Origin: Fibrobacter sp. UWP2
GTDB taxonomy: Bacteria; Fibrobacterota; Fibrobacteria; Fibrobacterales; Fibrobacteraceae
Assembly: GCF_900141705.1 (NCBI RefSeq)
Contig: NZ_FQYM01000018.1
Span: forward strand, 1 to 64,000
Direction: 5' to 3'
DNA: 64,000 nucleotides
The first letter of the stretch is position 1. The number at the start of each line of letters is the position of its first letter. The position numbers were made by a program, and so were the translations under genes. Positions 33,364 to 44,486 of the stretch are shown in pieces. The notes under the pieces are model-generated. The model was not told the origin of the DNA, did no database searches, and saw nothing but the letters and a program-made list of their open reading frames with translations.

Positions 33364-34380
33364 CTAAACAAAATGGATGGCGATCGCCGCTGCCGCGGCA
33401 ACCACCGCTCCGACAATCAATCCTGCCTTAAAAGATAGTTTCTTTTTTTCGGAGTATTCTGCCGGGATGAACGCGGTCTCCTGTTCATTGAGAGCCGCGT
33501 TAGCCCATTCGACCATGTAGGGCCGCAAATCCCTGGGGTAGTGGCGCATGGACTTGGAGAAAAACTCGGCAACGTCGGTTGCCATGGGGCGCTTGCGCGG
33601 GTCCTTTTGGAGCATGCGCATAATAAAGTTTACCATGTCCTTGGGAATTTCTTTGCCGAATGCCTTGGCAGGGATCTTCTTTTTGTTGATGTTGTTGAAT
33701 GTCTCGGCGATGCTCGCTCCGCGGAACGGGTTCTCGCCCAAAAGCATTTCGCTTGCAATGATGCCGAGGGCGAAAACGTCGGAGGCGGGAGTAATGTTCT
33801 TGGAGTCGTGGATTTGTTCGGGGCTCATGTAAGAGGCCGTGCCCAGCTGGGCGAAGTCCTCGGTCAGTTCCTGGTCGTTTTCGTCGTGGGCGACCCCGAA
33901 GTCCAAAAGGCGGACGCGGCCGTCCTTGTCGAGCATGATGTTCGCGGGCTTCACGTCACGGTGGGTGACACTATAGCGATGCGCTTCAGCAAGGCCGGAG
34001 GCGATTTGGAAAAGGAATTCCATCACAGCCCAAAGGGGAGGCTTGGGCCACTTGTCCAAAAGCTGGCGCAGGCTTTTGCCGTACACGAATTCCATGGCGA
34101 GCGAGTACTGCCCGTTGGTCTCTTGCCACAGGGCGTAGGGGAGCACGATGGTAGGATGGTTCAGCTTCGCCAAAATCTTGGCCTCGCGCTCGAAACGCTC
34201 CACAAAGGCACCCTGGTCGTAAAGGCTAGGGACCATCTGCTTGACGACCACCATGCGGTTGAGCGATTCGTCGTGGCAGAGGTAGACGTTGCCCATGGCG
34301 CCATGGCCCAAGAACTGCGTCGGCTTGTATACGCCTATCTTATTCGGCAGGGCATCCTTTGTCTGTTTTTTCGTCGCCAT
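33364..34380 (-). CDS. Tail-anchored Ser/Thr protein kinase (Hanks type)
   Basis: 338 aa. Complete kinase domain (about 18-280): glycine loop FLGHGAMGNVYLC, VVVKQM lysine, catalytic HRDVKPANIML, LLDFGVA, and activation-segment GTASYMSPEQ. One membrane helix stands at the very C-terminus (AGLIVGAVVAAAAAIAIHFV), leaving almost no outer domain, so it senses cytoplasmic or membrane-partner signals rather than external ligands. It lies between nadB and cvpA on the same strand. Substrates are unknown. Confidence 0.93.
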   Translation of the reverse strand: MATKKQTKDALPNKIGVYKPTQFLGHGAMGNVYLCHDESLNRMVVVKQMVPSLYDQGAFVERFEREAKILAKLNHPTIVLPYALWQETNGQYSLAMEFVYGKSLRQLLDKWPKPPLWAVMEFLFQIASGLAEAHRYSVTHRDVKPANIMLDKDGRVRLLDFGVAHDENDQELTEDFAQLGTASYMSPEQIHDSKNITPASDVFALGIIASEMLLGENPFRGASIAETFNNINKKKIPAKAFGKEIPKDMVNFIMRMLQKDPRKRPMATDVAEFFSKSMRHYPRDLRPYMVEWANAALNEQETAFIPAEYSEKKKLSFKAGLIVGAVVAAAAAIAIHFV

Positions 34381-34436
34381 TGTTAAACTATCCCTCGATA
34401 AACCTCTTATAATCTTAATAATCTAATAACTAATAA

Positions 34437-36026
34437 CTAGTTACTCCCTTTCTCGTTCAGATAAATAGTGTGGTGCTTGGTCTTGGGGTCCAGATTCGGG
34501 TAGTCCAAAATGTAGTGGAGCCCACGGGATTCCTTGCGGCGGAGTGCCGCGATGAGGATCATCTTGGAGACCTGGAGGGCATTGAGGAATTCGAGGAAGT
34601 GGAAGTTCTCGGTTTCCTTGTTCTTGATGGCTGTGGCGACGTCGGCTTCGAGCCCCTCGACAACCTTGAGCCCCTGGTTGAGCCCGGCGACCGTACGCAC
34701 GATGGCGCAGTTTGACCACATCATGTCTTGCAGTATTTTTTTGCGTTTTCTCCAGTAGGCGGCTTTGGTGAAACTGACCACTTCTTTTTTGGTCGGCTTC
34801 GAAACGGAAATCTTTTCTTTGAGGAGCCCGTTCTTGGCGATGTCGTCTACGGCGCGGAGTGCGTAGACCACGCTCTCGAGGAGGGAGTTTGACGCCAAGC
34901 GGTTAGCCCCGTGGACGCCGGTCGCGGCGACTTCGCCGCAGGCGTAAAGGCCCTTGATTTCGGTGCGGCTCCAGGTGTCGACCAGGACGCCTCCGCACAT
35001 GTAGTGGGCGGCGGGCACCACGGGAATCCATTCCTTGGTGATGTCGACGCCGACTTCGAGGCACTTGGCGTAAATGTGTGGGAAATGGCTTTTGATGTCT
35101 TTGGGGGTGCGCCCGGTGAGGTCGATAAACATGTTGGTCTTGCCGAGCCTCTGCATTTCGCTGTGGATTGCCCTTGCCACAATGTCGCGCGGGGCGAGCG
35201 AGTGCAACGGGTGCACTTGGTTCATGAACTCTTCGCCCTTCTCGTTTTTGAGAATGCCGCCGAACCCGCGTACAGCCTCCGAGATGAGGAAGGGCTTTTT
35301 GAGCTGCGGTGCGTACAAACTAGTGGGGTGGAACTGCATGAACTCAATATCTTGGAGCGCGGCCCCTGCGCGGGCGGCAATGGCCATGCCGTCGCCGCAA
35401 CTGTCGGGCGGGCATACGGTGTACTGCCAAATGCGACCTGCGCCACCGGTAGAGAGAATGGTCGCCTTGGCACAGATGTTCTCGACGACGCCCGTCTTTT
35501 GGTGGATGATCTTGGCGCCCACGCAACGTTTTGCCTTGCCTTCGCCCTTGCAAATCAAGTCCTTGATGTAGCAGTTCTCGAGGTAGTCGATGTTTTTTTG
35601 CTTGTGGAGCTCGGCGAGGAGCGCTCGCATGATTTCTTTGCCGGTGAGGTCGGCGGCGTGCAGAATGCGGTGGTGGCTGTGTCCGCCTTCTAGGTGGAGG
35701 TCGAATTCTGCCTTGTTCGTGGGGGACGGTGTAAAGAGAACTCCCCACTTGACGAGTTGCTGGATTGTTTTGGGACCGTTTTCCACAAGAATCTTTACGG
35801 AGTTCTTTTTGCAGAGGCCGGCTCCCGCTTCGAGGGTATCGGCGACGTGGAATTCGAATTTGTCTGTTTTTTCGGTGACGGAGCAAATCCCGCCTTGGGC
35901 GTAGTTCGAGGATCCGTCGGGCTTGGCCCCCTTGGTGAGAATGACTACAGAAAGTCCCTTTTCGGCCGCATGGAGGGCGGCGCTTAATCCAGAAATACCT
36001 GCTCCGAGAACCAAAATGTCGTACAT
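34437..36026 (-). CDS. nadB: L-aspartate oxidase
   Basis: 529 aa. FAD enzyme that makes iminoaspartate, the first step of de novo NAD synthesis; under anaerobiosis fumarate is the electron acceptor. N-terminal FAD fold ILVLGAGISGLSAALHAAEK, then SSNYAQGGI, LEGGHSHHRILHAAD with active-site histidines, MQFHPTSLYAP, and TGVHGANRLASNSLLE. The start is ATG 36026, which has GGAG seven bases upstream; an earlier in-frame start (36053) lacks this. nadA and nadC are not in the window. A GGCGGC...GCCGCC inverted repeat lies upstream at about 36059-36082. Confidence 0.92.
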   Translation of the reverse strand: MYDILVLGAGISGLSAALHAAEKGLSVVILTKGAKPDGSSNYAQGGICSVTEKTDKFEFHVADTLEAGAGLCKKNSVKILVENGPKTIQQLVKWGVLFTPSPTNKAEFDLHLEGGHSHHRILHAADLTGKEIMRALLAELHKQKNIDYLENCYIKDLICKGEGKAKRCVGAKIIHQKTGVVENICAKATILSTGGAGRIWQYTVCPPDSCGDGMAIAARAGAALQDIEFMQFHPTSLYAPQLKKPFLISEAVRGFGGILKNEKGEEFMNQVHPLHSLAPRDIVARAIHSEMQRLGKTNMFIDLTGRTPKDIKSHFPHIYAKCLEVGVDITKEWIPVVPAAHYMCGGVLVDTWSRTEIKGLYACGEVAATGVHGANRLASNSLLESVVYALRAVDDIAKNGLLKEKISVSKPTKKEVVSFTKAAYWRKRKKILQDMMWSNCAIVRTVAGLNQGLKVVEGLEADVATAIKNKETENFHFLEFLNALQVSKMILIAALRRKESRGLHYILDYPNLDPKTKHHTIYLNEKGSN

Positions 36027-36196
36027 GGTGCAGCTCCGTTTCATTTGATGCACTTGATGGCGGCAGGGCGAATCACCGCCGCCGATACCTAAACGATAGA
36101 AAAAATAGGCTTGTACGGCTATATTTTCGCAATTTTTACTTTTAACCCGTGTTTTTTTACTAACTTTGACCCGACAATTTTAATGGAGTCTCCTCT

Positions 36197-38146
36197 ATGT
36201 TAACGTGGATTAATGAAAAGGCCAAGTGGGTTATTGTGATTTTCGCGGCGGGTATTGTCGTGGGCCTCTTGGCAATGGACCGTGTACCGAATATCGCCCA
36301 GAACTACCCGGTGGGTGTTGTGAACGACAAGAAGATTTCTTACGCCGAATTTGATTCCCGCGTCAAGATGATTGTCCAAAACCAGTACCAGGGACAGCAC
36401 CTGGAGGACGAACAGTACACCCGCCTCCGTTCGGACGTCTTCCGCTCCTTTGTCCGCCAGATTCTCATGAACGAACAGTTCGAGAAGGCCGGACTGGCAG
36501 CCTCGGTCGCCGAACTCAAGAGTGATTTCAAGCGCAATCCCGATGCCATCCGCGGCCGTCTGGTTCAAGAAGCCCAGGCCCGTCTCTATGCCATCCAGCA
36601 GCAGGCGACCTCCCAAGAGGATATGATCCAGCGTTCGCAGGCCTACATCGCCAGCCTCCCGAAGTTCCTTGTGGACTCGACCTTCAATAAGGATGAATTC
36701 GACGCCTGGCTCGAGACTCCCGAAGCCTTCCGTTGGAACATGATGCTCCGCTACGAAGAGGAACTCAAGACTTCAATCATCCCGTCCCGCCAGCTGCAGG
36801 CCTTGGTTGGCGCCTCGGTGCACCCGACTTCCCTCGAAGCCGAATGGAACGTGAACCGCCGCTTGACCGACTTTGACTTCGATGTCGCCTACGTTTCGAA
36901 CTCGGAATTTCCTCAGGACGACAAGGCTGTTGACGAAGCCATGATGAAGGGTTACTTCAATGCCCACCAGGACAGCTTCTTTGTTGAGAAGGACATGGCG
37001 AAGTTCCAGTACGTGATGCTCCCGGTCGAGGCTACCACGGGTGACGATGAACGTATCCGTGAATATGCAATGACGCTTTTCTACCAGCTTTCCGACACTT
37101 CTTCGACTGCCAACTTCGAAGACATGGCCCGTATTTCTTCCGAAGATCCGGGTAGCGCCGAAAAGGGTGGCATGCTTGATCAAGAAGCCGGTAAGGGTGC
37201 CTTTGTGGAGGAATTCGAAAAGGCCGCCCTTGCTCTCGATTCCGGTGCCATCTCTGAACCGGTCAAGAGCCGCTTTGGTTATCACATCATCAAGAGCTAC
37301 GGCAAGTCCACCGATTCTACTGGCGCTGTGACTGCCAAGGTGGGCCACATCCTCCTCACGGTGACCGCCTCCTCCGAGACCATCGACAGCCTCGAGCAGA
37401 TTCTCTCCGGAATCAAGTCCGAAGTGGACGCCGGCATCAAGGATTTTGCCACCGCTGCCAAGGAACGCAACCTCGAAGTGAAGGAATCCAACTGGGTCGG
37501 CCGCAACGAGAATATCAACGAAGTTGGCTACCTCAAGGGCCTTTCCAGCTTCGCCTGGCCCAACGAGAACCTCCCGGATGACGAAAGCATCGTGTCCCCG
37601 GTTCTCAGGAACAGCAAGTGGGTCGTTGCCGCCGTCAAGACCGCCGATATCAAGGCCGGTGACCGCGAATTCAGCCTGTATGCCGAACAGATTAAGGGGA
37701 CTTTGGTATCTAGGAAGTCTTCTGCCGCCGCAGCCGCCTACCTCAACTCCGTTGTGGACAAGGTCAAGGCTTACGTCCCGGTCGATTCCGCTGACTCTGC
37801 CGCCGTGGCCGCTGCCGCCATCGACAAGGTCAATATTGAGTCCAAGAGCGCCTCTGTCGAGGGCTATGTGCCTGGCTTTGGTTACGCCAATGAGAAGATC
37901 GCCAAGGTCTTGAACGGCCAGAAGATTGGTGAATGGGGCCCGGTTGTTGAAACCGACATGGGCGCCGCCATGGTCAAGGTCAAGGCAAAGAAGACTCCAG
38001 AAGCCGAAGCGGTGAAGACCTCCACCAAGGAAGACGTTGAAAATACGGCTCGCTTTGCTTCCATGACGATCTTCAACGACTACATTTCGAAGATCGAGAA
38101 CGGAACTCTTGTAGAAAATAACTTGGACCTCTTCTATAAGGACTAA
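36197..38146 (+). CDS. PpiD-like periplasmic foldase (SurA_N / parvulin peptidyl-prolyl isomerase)
   Basis: 649 aa. One N-terminal membrane anchor (WVIVIFAAGIVVGLLAM, about 11-27), a SurA-N-like helical chaperone region starting GVVNDKKISYAEFDSRVKM, and a parvulin domain around 270-375 (SSEDPGSAEKGGMLDQEAGK, VKSRFGYHIIKSYG). A second, weaker parvulin-like segment begins at AKVGHILLTV. This is the PpiD layout, a membrane-bound chaperone that receives proteins leaving the Sec translocon. GGAG about eight bases before ATG 36197 sets the start. tRNA-Glu follows 34 bases after its stop. Confidence 0.87.
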   Translation: MLTWINEKAKWVIVIFAAGIVVGLLAMDRVPNIAQNYPVGVVNDKKISYAEFDSRVKMIVQNQYQGQHLEDEQYTRLRSDVFRSFVRQILMNEQFEKAGLAASVAELKSDFKRNPDAIRGRLVQEAQARLYAIQQQATSQEDMIQRSQAYIASLPKFLVDSTFNKDEFDAWLETPEAFRWNMMLRYEEELKTSIIPSRQLQALVGASVHPTSLEAEWNVNRRLTDFDFDVAYVSNSEFPQDDKAVDEAMMKGYFNAHQDSFFVEKDMAKFQYVMLPVEATTGDDERIREYAMTLFYQLSDTSSTANFEDMARISSEDPGSAEKGGMLDQEAGKGAFVEEFEKAALALDSGAISEPVKSRFGYHIIKSYGKSTDSTGAVTAKVGHILLTVTASSETIDSLEQILSGIKSEVDAGIKDFATAAKERNLEVKESNWVGRNENINEVGYLKGLSSFAWPNENLPDDESIVSPVLRNSKWVVAAVKTADIKAGDREFSLYAEQIKGTLVSRKSSAAAAAYLNSVVDKVKAYVPVDSADSAAVAAAAIDKVNIESKSASVEGYVPGFGYANEKIAKVLNGQKIGEWGPVVETDMGAAMVKVKAKKTPEAEAVKTSTKEDVENTARFASMTIFNDYISKIENGTLVENNLDLFYKD

Positions 38147-38154
38147 TTTTTTAC

Positions 38155-38160
38155 TATATT
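38155..38160 (+). promoter_or_regulatory. Candidate -10 element (TATATT) of the tRNA-Glu gene
   Basis: TATATT lies 20 bases before the tRNA 5' end, behind TTTTTTAC. A GCGTC-GC-GCAGACGC hairpin-like sequence separates it from the tRNA. No good -35 is visible. Confidence 0.3.
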
Positions 38161-38180
38161 GCGTCGCGCAGACGCAAAAT

Positions 38181-38253
38181 GCCCCTATCGTCTAGTGGCC
38201 TAGGACTCGGGATTCTCATTCCCGCAACAGCGGTTCGAGTCCGCTTGGGGGTA
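38181..38253 (+). tRNA. tRNA-Glu (anticodon CTC)
   Basis: 73 bases folding as a full cloverleaf. The acceptor stem GCCCCTA pairs with TGGGGGT (two G-T pairs), and the anticodon stem CGGGA/TCCCG holds loop TTCTCAT with anticodon CTC. The T stem AGCGG/CCGCT holds TTCGAGT. The D-loop region CGTCTAGTGGCCTAGGAC is typical of tRNA-Glu. The 3' CCA is not encoded. Confidence 0.95.
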
Positions 38254-38255
38254 CT

Positions 38256-38291
38256 AAGGAAGCTCACCAAAAGGTTGGCTTCCTTTTTTTT
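38256..38291 (+). terminator. Terminator after tRNA-Glu
   Basis: AAGGAAGCTCACC and GGTTGGCTTCCTT pair around AAAA (two internal mismatches), followed by a T-run. Confidence 0.85.
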
Positions 38292-38380
38292 GTATACGGG
38301 CAGAACCATAAATACGGAGAGTCTTGTTGACTTTGAGAATTAAAAACATATTTTTGAATTGGACAAACAATGAGGTTCAA

Positions 38381-40279
38381 ATGAAATTTTTTAAATCCTT
38401 TGGAAAGCTGGCGTTGGCTGGCGTTGTGGCTTCGGCCTTTTTCGCGTGTTCCGAAGATTCTTCTTCGGGTGCGGCAGATCCCGTCAATGCCGAAGAGGGC
38501 GTGACTCCGGCCGATACGTCGTCCTCCACGCCGGTGGCGAAGAACCGCGCCTGGAAGATTGTGGAGAACATGGGCGCGGGTATTAACTTGGGCAACGTGT
38601 TCGAGGCTCCTGACTTTTCGTTCGATGGCTTTAATCCGGCGAGCTACACAAGCGCCTGGAACGAGACGATTGTGCCCGAGAACTTTGTGGCCTTGGGTGA
38701 TTCCGGCTTTAACCACATGCGTATCCCGGTGAGCTGGGAAGAACATGTGACGGGTGCGGGAGCCGAGTGCGTAGTGGACGAGGGATGGATGAACCAGGTG
38801 TTCTGGGCGGTCGACAATGCCATTGCAAACGGCATGGTGGTGGTCCTCAATGCGCATCACTGGGACGCCCTGTACGACGACCCCGATACGGAGTCGCCTT
38901 GCTTGCTGAGCGTTTACCGCCAGATGATGCAACGCGTGGTGAATTACTCCTTGGATTCTCTTGTAGTGGAAACCTTGAACGAGCCGCGCGGCAAGCTCAC
39001 TTCGGCCAAGTGGAACGTGCTTGTGGATTCCATTATCTCGGTGGTGCGCGCCGCGGACCCCGAACGAGTGGTGATGGTTGGCACATACAACTATAACTCG
39101 TATAGTTCCATTTCCCAGTTGAAATTGCCCGCGGGTGTAGACAACCTGATCGTGACGTTCCACTATTACGACCCGTTCGCCTTTACGCACCAGGGAGCGA
39201 CATTCGTGGATCCGGTGTACGATACCGGTACACTTTGGACGGCTTCGATTGCAGAGACCCGTGCCGTGAAAAAGGCTTTTGGCGTGATGAAGGCTTGGTC
39301 CGACGAGCACAACATCCCGATTTACCTGGGTGAGTACGGCGCCTACGAAATGGCCGACGATGTTTCGCGCGAAACCTGGACCACGTTTATCTCGACGTTG
39401 GCCTCGAGCCTTGGCTTTGGCCGTGCCTACTGGGAATTCTGCAGCGGTTTTGGCGTGTACGATGACCAAACGGGTGAATGGAAGGATTACCTGATGCGTG
39501 CCCTGTTGCACCCGACCATGACTTTTGAAGATGCCATTTACCCGAATCTCGACACGCTTGTGTTCACCCAGCTCGACAACTTTGACGGCAACGAAGGGGA
39601 ATCCATCAACGTGACGACCCTCTCGGCGAACATTCAAAAGGCAAAGGGAGAACCGGTGGAAGAAGCTCCTGGCCGTTGGTACGCGTATGCCATCAACACC
39701 ACGACAATCACCTTCGAGAATGGCGATACGCTTGTGACGGGCGACATGGTGAACGACACCAACCTCTCTTACACGGCGACGAACTTTGAACGTCTGGTGA
39801 CCGAGAACGGTCATGAGGGGCGCGGTCTTTACGCCCACTTTAACCTGAACGGGGAGAACTACCCGTGGGTGGGCATTGGCACCAACTTTGATGGCGACAA
39901 GCGCATTAATTTTGCGAACCTCAAGGCTCTCACGTTCTGGGCCAAGGGGCAGGGTACGTTCAAGGTCTCGTGGAAGACGGACTTTGCCGACACCTGCTGC
40001 GTGGAGAACTGGGGTACCTTCAGTACCGAGATCACGCTGACCAGCGAGTGGAAACAGTACGTGATTTGGTGGGATGAATGGGCACCGAGTCCGTGGTCTG
40101 AACTGGAATCCATTGGTGCCGAATGGAAGGACCACAACGACGACGTGGTGAATCTTCAGTTTAGCAATGGCGCCGATTATGGCGAAACGGTCCTCAACGA
40201 ACCGATGGACATTTGGCTGGACGATATCCGCTTTTATGGCATGGACGGCTCCGAATTTGGGTTGACCAAGGCCGAATAA
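38381..40279 (+). CDS. Glycoside hydrolase family 5 cellulase lipoprotein with C-terminal carbohydrate-binding domain
   Basis: 632 aa. Lipoprotein signal with lipobox FFAC (Cys23), an acidic Ser/Thr linker, then a GH5 barrel (about 55-400): GINLGNVFE, VVLNAHHW, acid/base Glu201 in ETLNEPRG, VTFHYYDPFAFTHQG, and nucleophile Glu318 in IYLGEYGAYE. The last 200 residues form a beta-sandwich resembling CBM11-type domains (INFANLKALTFWAKG, MDIWLDDIRFYG). It should cleave beta-1,4-glucans at the cell surface. The start is ATG 38381, preceded by GAGG. No cohesin or dockerin is seen. Confidence 0.9.
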   Translation: MKFFKSFGKLALAGVVASAFFACSEDSSSGAADPVNAEEGVTPADTSSSTPVAKNRAWKIVENMGAGINLGNVFEAPDFSFDGFNPASYTSAWNETIVPENFVALGDSGFNHMRIPVSWEEHVTGAGAECVVDEGWMNQVFWAVDNAIANGMVVVLNAHHWDALYDDPDTESPCLLSVYRQMMQRVVNYSLDSLVVETLNEPRGKLTSAKWNVLVDSIISVVRAADPERVVMVGTYNYNSYSSISQLKLPAGVDNLIVTFHYYDPFAFTHQGATFVDPVYDTGTLWTASIAETRAVKKAFGVMKAWSDEHNIPIYLGEYGAYEMADDVSRETWTTFISTLASSLGFGRAYWEFCSGFGVYDDQTGEWKDYLMRALLHPTMTFEDAIYPNLDTLVFTQLDNFDGNEGESINVTTLSANIQKAKGEPVEEAPGRWYAYAINTTTITFENGDTLVTGDMVNDTNLSYTATNFERLVTENGHEGRGLYAHFNLNGENYPWVGIGTNFDGDKRINFANLKALTFWAKGQGTFKVSWKTDFADTCCVENWGTFSTEITLTSEWKQYVIWWDEWAPSPWSELESIGAEWKDHNDDVVNLQFSNGADYGETVLNEPMDIWLDDIRFYGMDGSEFGLTKAE

Positions 40280-40310
40280 AGCCTGAATAAGGCGTTTTGA
40301 ACAAATTTTT

Positions 40311-40349
40311 AGACTAGAATCGATGGTTCTAGTCTTTTTTGTTTTTTTT
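40311..40349 (+). terminator. Terminator of the GH5 gene
   Basis: Perfect 9-bp stem AGACTAGAA (40311-40319) and TTCTAGTCT (40327-40335) followed by TTTTTGTTTTTTTT. Confidence 0.85.
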
Positions 40350-40354
40350 GAGTG

Positions 40355-40360
40355 TATTTT
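40355..40360 (+). promoter_or_regulatory. Candidate -10 (TATTTT) of the FISUMP gene; leaderless arrangement
   Basis: TATTTT is followed by ATTCGT and ATG 40367, just after the GH5 terminator. No Shine-Dalgarno sequence is present. Confidence 0.4.
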
Positions 40361-40366
40361 ATTCGT

Positions 40367-42313
40367 ATGTTCAAACGAAATCTTCTTGTTATCCTTTTTT
40401 GCTTCACCGCAGCTATGGCTGAGGTGATCAAAATGGGTGACTTCATGGATCCGCGAGATGGTCAAAAGTACAAGACCGTGCAGATTGGGGACCAACGTTG
40501 GTTTGCCGAGAATCTTCGCTTTAAGCTCAAGGGCACGCAGTGCTACGACAACAACGAGGCGAATTGTTGGCGTTACGGACGCCTGTATACTTGGGCTGCG
40601 GCGATGCGTCTGGTGGACTGGTTTAACACCAATGAAGCATCTAAAGCCCGTAAAAATGTTCATGATGTGTGCCCGCAGGGTTGGCGCGTACCTACGAACA
40701 AGGACTGGAAAAAACTGAGGCATTTTGTAGGTAAAAGAGGCAAGAGCGATGGTGTTGGCATCAGCCTTAAATCTCAACACGGTTGGGATGTGGAACTTAG
40801 GATCCCTGCCGGTAGCGACGAGTTCGGCTTTAATGCTACGGCGGCGGGCGAACGGCATTACATTGGCTCGTTCGTTGATTTGGGGGCGTCGACGGAGTTT
40901 TGGTCTTCGAACGAGTACGATGCCTACGGGGCCTACTATTGGCGCTTGGCGTACGATTCGCGTACTTTTGACAATGTTTACGAGAGCAAGGAGTTGGCGA
41001 TTTCTGTCCGTTGCGTTGAGGAAAAGCTCTACAAAATCAAGGAACCGCCTCCGCCTCCTGTGGTGATTGTTCCCGAGGTGGTCAAGGTCCAAAACAAGGA
41101 ACTCATGACAATCCATGTGGGCGACCAGGTTTGGATGGCGAAAAACTTGGATGTGGATGTTCCGGGCAGTTTCTGTTACGGGGATGACAAGGGCAAGTGC
41201 GAAAAGTATGGTCGCCTTTACACATGGACGGCGGCGATGAACTTGCCAGATGAATATTCTCAGAAGTTTGCCCGCGATACAGTGCGGCGAATCCACCGGG
41301 GAGTTTGCCCGCTGGGCTGGCATATCCCGAGTATTTACGATTTTGAACGGTTGAACGCCTTCATACAAGATGTGGACGATGCTGTTGGCGTCGGTACGAA
41401 CCTCAAGGCGCGCGATGTTTGGCCCGAGGCGGAGAACGCCTTGCCTGGCGAAAATGGCTGGGGCTTTAGCGCCCTCCCGAGTGGCTACCGGTTGGACTTG
41501 ATGAGTTTTGTGGGCGAGGATTCCATTACGGGTTTTTGGAGTTCTTCGGAAAAGGATTCGGTGTCGAGCCTCATGTGGTCATTGTTTTACGACAGCGATG
41601 AATTGCGTAGGGACAGTTCCAACAAGGTGGGCGCCTTCCCGGTGCGCTGCGTGATGGACCCGCCTGGGGTCGACGAGATATACGACAGTACCGCCATTTA
41701 TGACGTTCGTGACGAGAACCGCTACAAGACTGTCCGCATTGGCGACCGGAACTGGATGGCGGAGAATCTGCGCTATGCGGCTCCCGGGAGCTATTGCTAC
41801 GAGGACAAGGATATCCGTTGTCGTAGTTATGGCAGGCTTTACCCGTGGCACGTGGCCATGAGGCTTCCCGAAGATTACATTGAGAACGCGACCGAAAATG
41901 CGATTTTGCCTGTACACCAAGGCATTTGCCCCGAGGGTTGGCACATGCCCAAACGCGAAGACTGGATGGCGCTGGGGCAGGCGGTTGCCAATTTGCGAAA
42001 GGGGAGTGTCGCCGCTGCGCTTAAAATGCGCGAGGGCTGGACTCGCGGAGGTGCGCCCATTACCGAGGCTTCCGGCTTCAATGCAATTCCGGCGGGTGCC
42101 CGTTACAATGACGGCGAATTCGCGGAACTTGGGTCCAGCGCCTATTTTTGGGAAGCGAGCGGTGGCGATGGCGCCGGTGCCGGCTACTGGAACTTGCTCA
42201 ACAGCAGGGATGAATACGCCCAAATGGAGGACTTCGAAAATACGGCGTTCTCTGTGAGATGCGTGCAGGATTCACTTGCCGGCGTCAAGATTGTAAAACC
42301 GGCAAAGAAGTAG
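40367..42313 (+). CDS. Secreted protein with three FISUMP (Fibrobacter major paralogous) domains
   Basis: 648 aa. The signal peptide MFKRNLLVILFCFTAAMA is followed by three tandem domains of about 200 residues. Each has the order IGDQRWFAENLR, CY, YGRLYTWAAAMRL, CPQGWRVPTNKDWKKL, a GF-A-G segment, FWSSxE and a final SVRCV (repeats near 20-220, 240-440 and 455-640). A short proline-rich linker (EPPPPPPVVIVPE) separates the first two. FISUMP domains are C-type-lectin-like and expanded in Fibrobacter; their function is unknown, with fibre or surface binding often assumed. Confidence 0.88.
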   Translation: MFKRNLLVILFCFTAAMAEVIKMGDFMDPRDGQKYKTVQIGDQRWFAENLRFKLKGTQCYDNNEANCWRYGRLYTWAAAMRLVDWFNTNEASKARKNVHDVCPQGWRVPTNKDWKKLRHFVGKRGKSDGVGISLKSQHGWDVELRIPAGSDEFGFNATAAGERHYIGSFVDLGASTEFWSSNEYDAYGAYYWRLAYDSRTFDNVYESKELAISVRCVEEKLYKIKEPPPPPVVIVPEVVKVQNKELMTIHVGDQVWMAKNLDVDVPGSFCYGDDKGKCEKYGRLYTWTAAMNLPDEYSQKFARDTVRRIHRGVCPLGWHIPSIYDFERLNAFIQDVDDAVGVGTNLKARDVWPEAENALPGENGWGFSALPSGYRLDLMSFVGEDSITGFWSSSEKDSVSSLMWSLFYDSDELRRDSSNKVGAFPVRCVMDPPGVDEIYDSTAIYDVRDENRYKTVRIGDRNWMAENLRYAAPGSYCYEDKDIRCRSYGRLYPWHVAMRLPEDYIENATENAILPVHQGICPEGWHMPKREDWMALGQAVANLRKGSVAAALKMREGWTRGGAPITEASGFNAIPAGARYNDGEFAELGSSAYFWEASGGDGAGAGYWNLLNSRDEYAQMEDFENTAFSVRCVQDSLAGVKIVKPAKK

Positions 42314-42317
42314 GGCT

Positions 42318-44486
<2,169 letters not shown>

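Noticed and set aside
38264-41368. 1034-codon open frame on the reverse strand
   Set aside because: It lies opposite the GH5 cellulase, the tRNA and part of the FISUMP gene. The translation is rich in His/Arg/Val with no domain, as expected for an antisense shadow of G+C-biased third positions.
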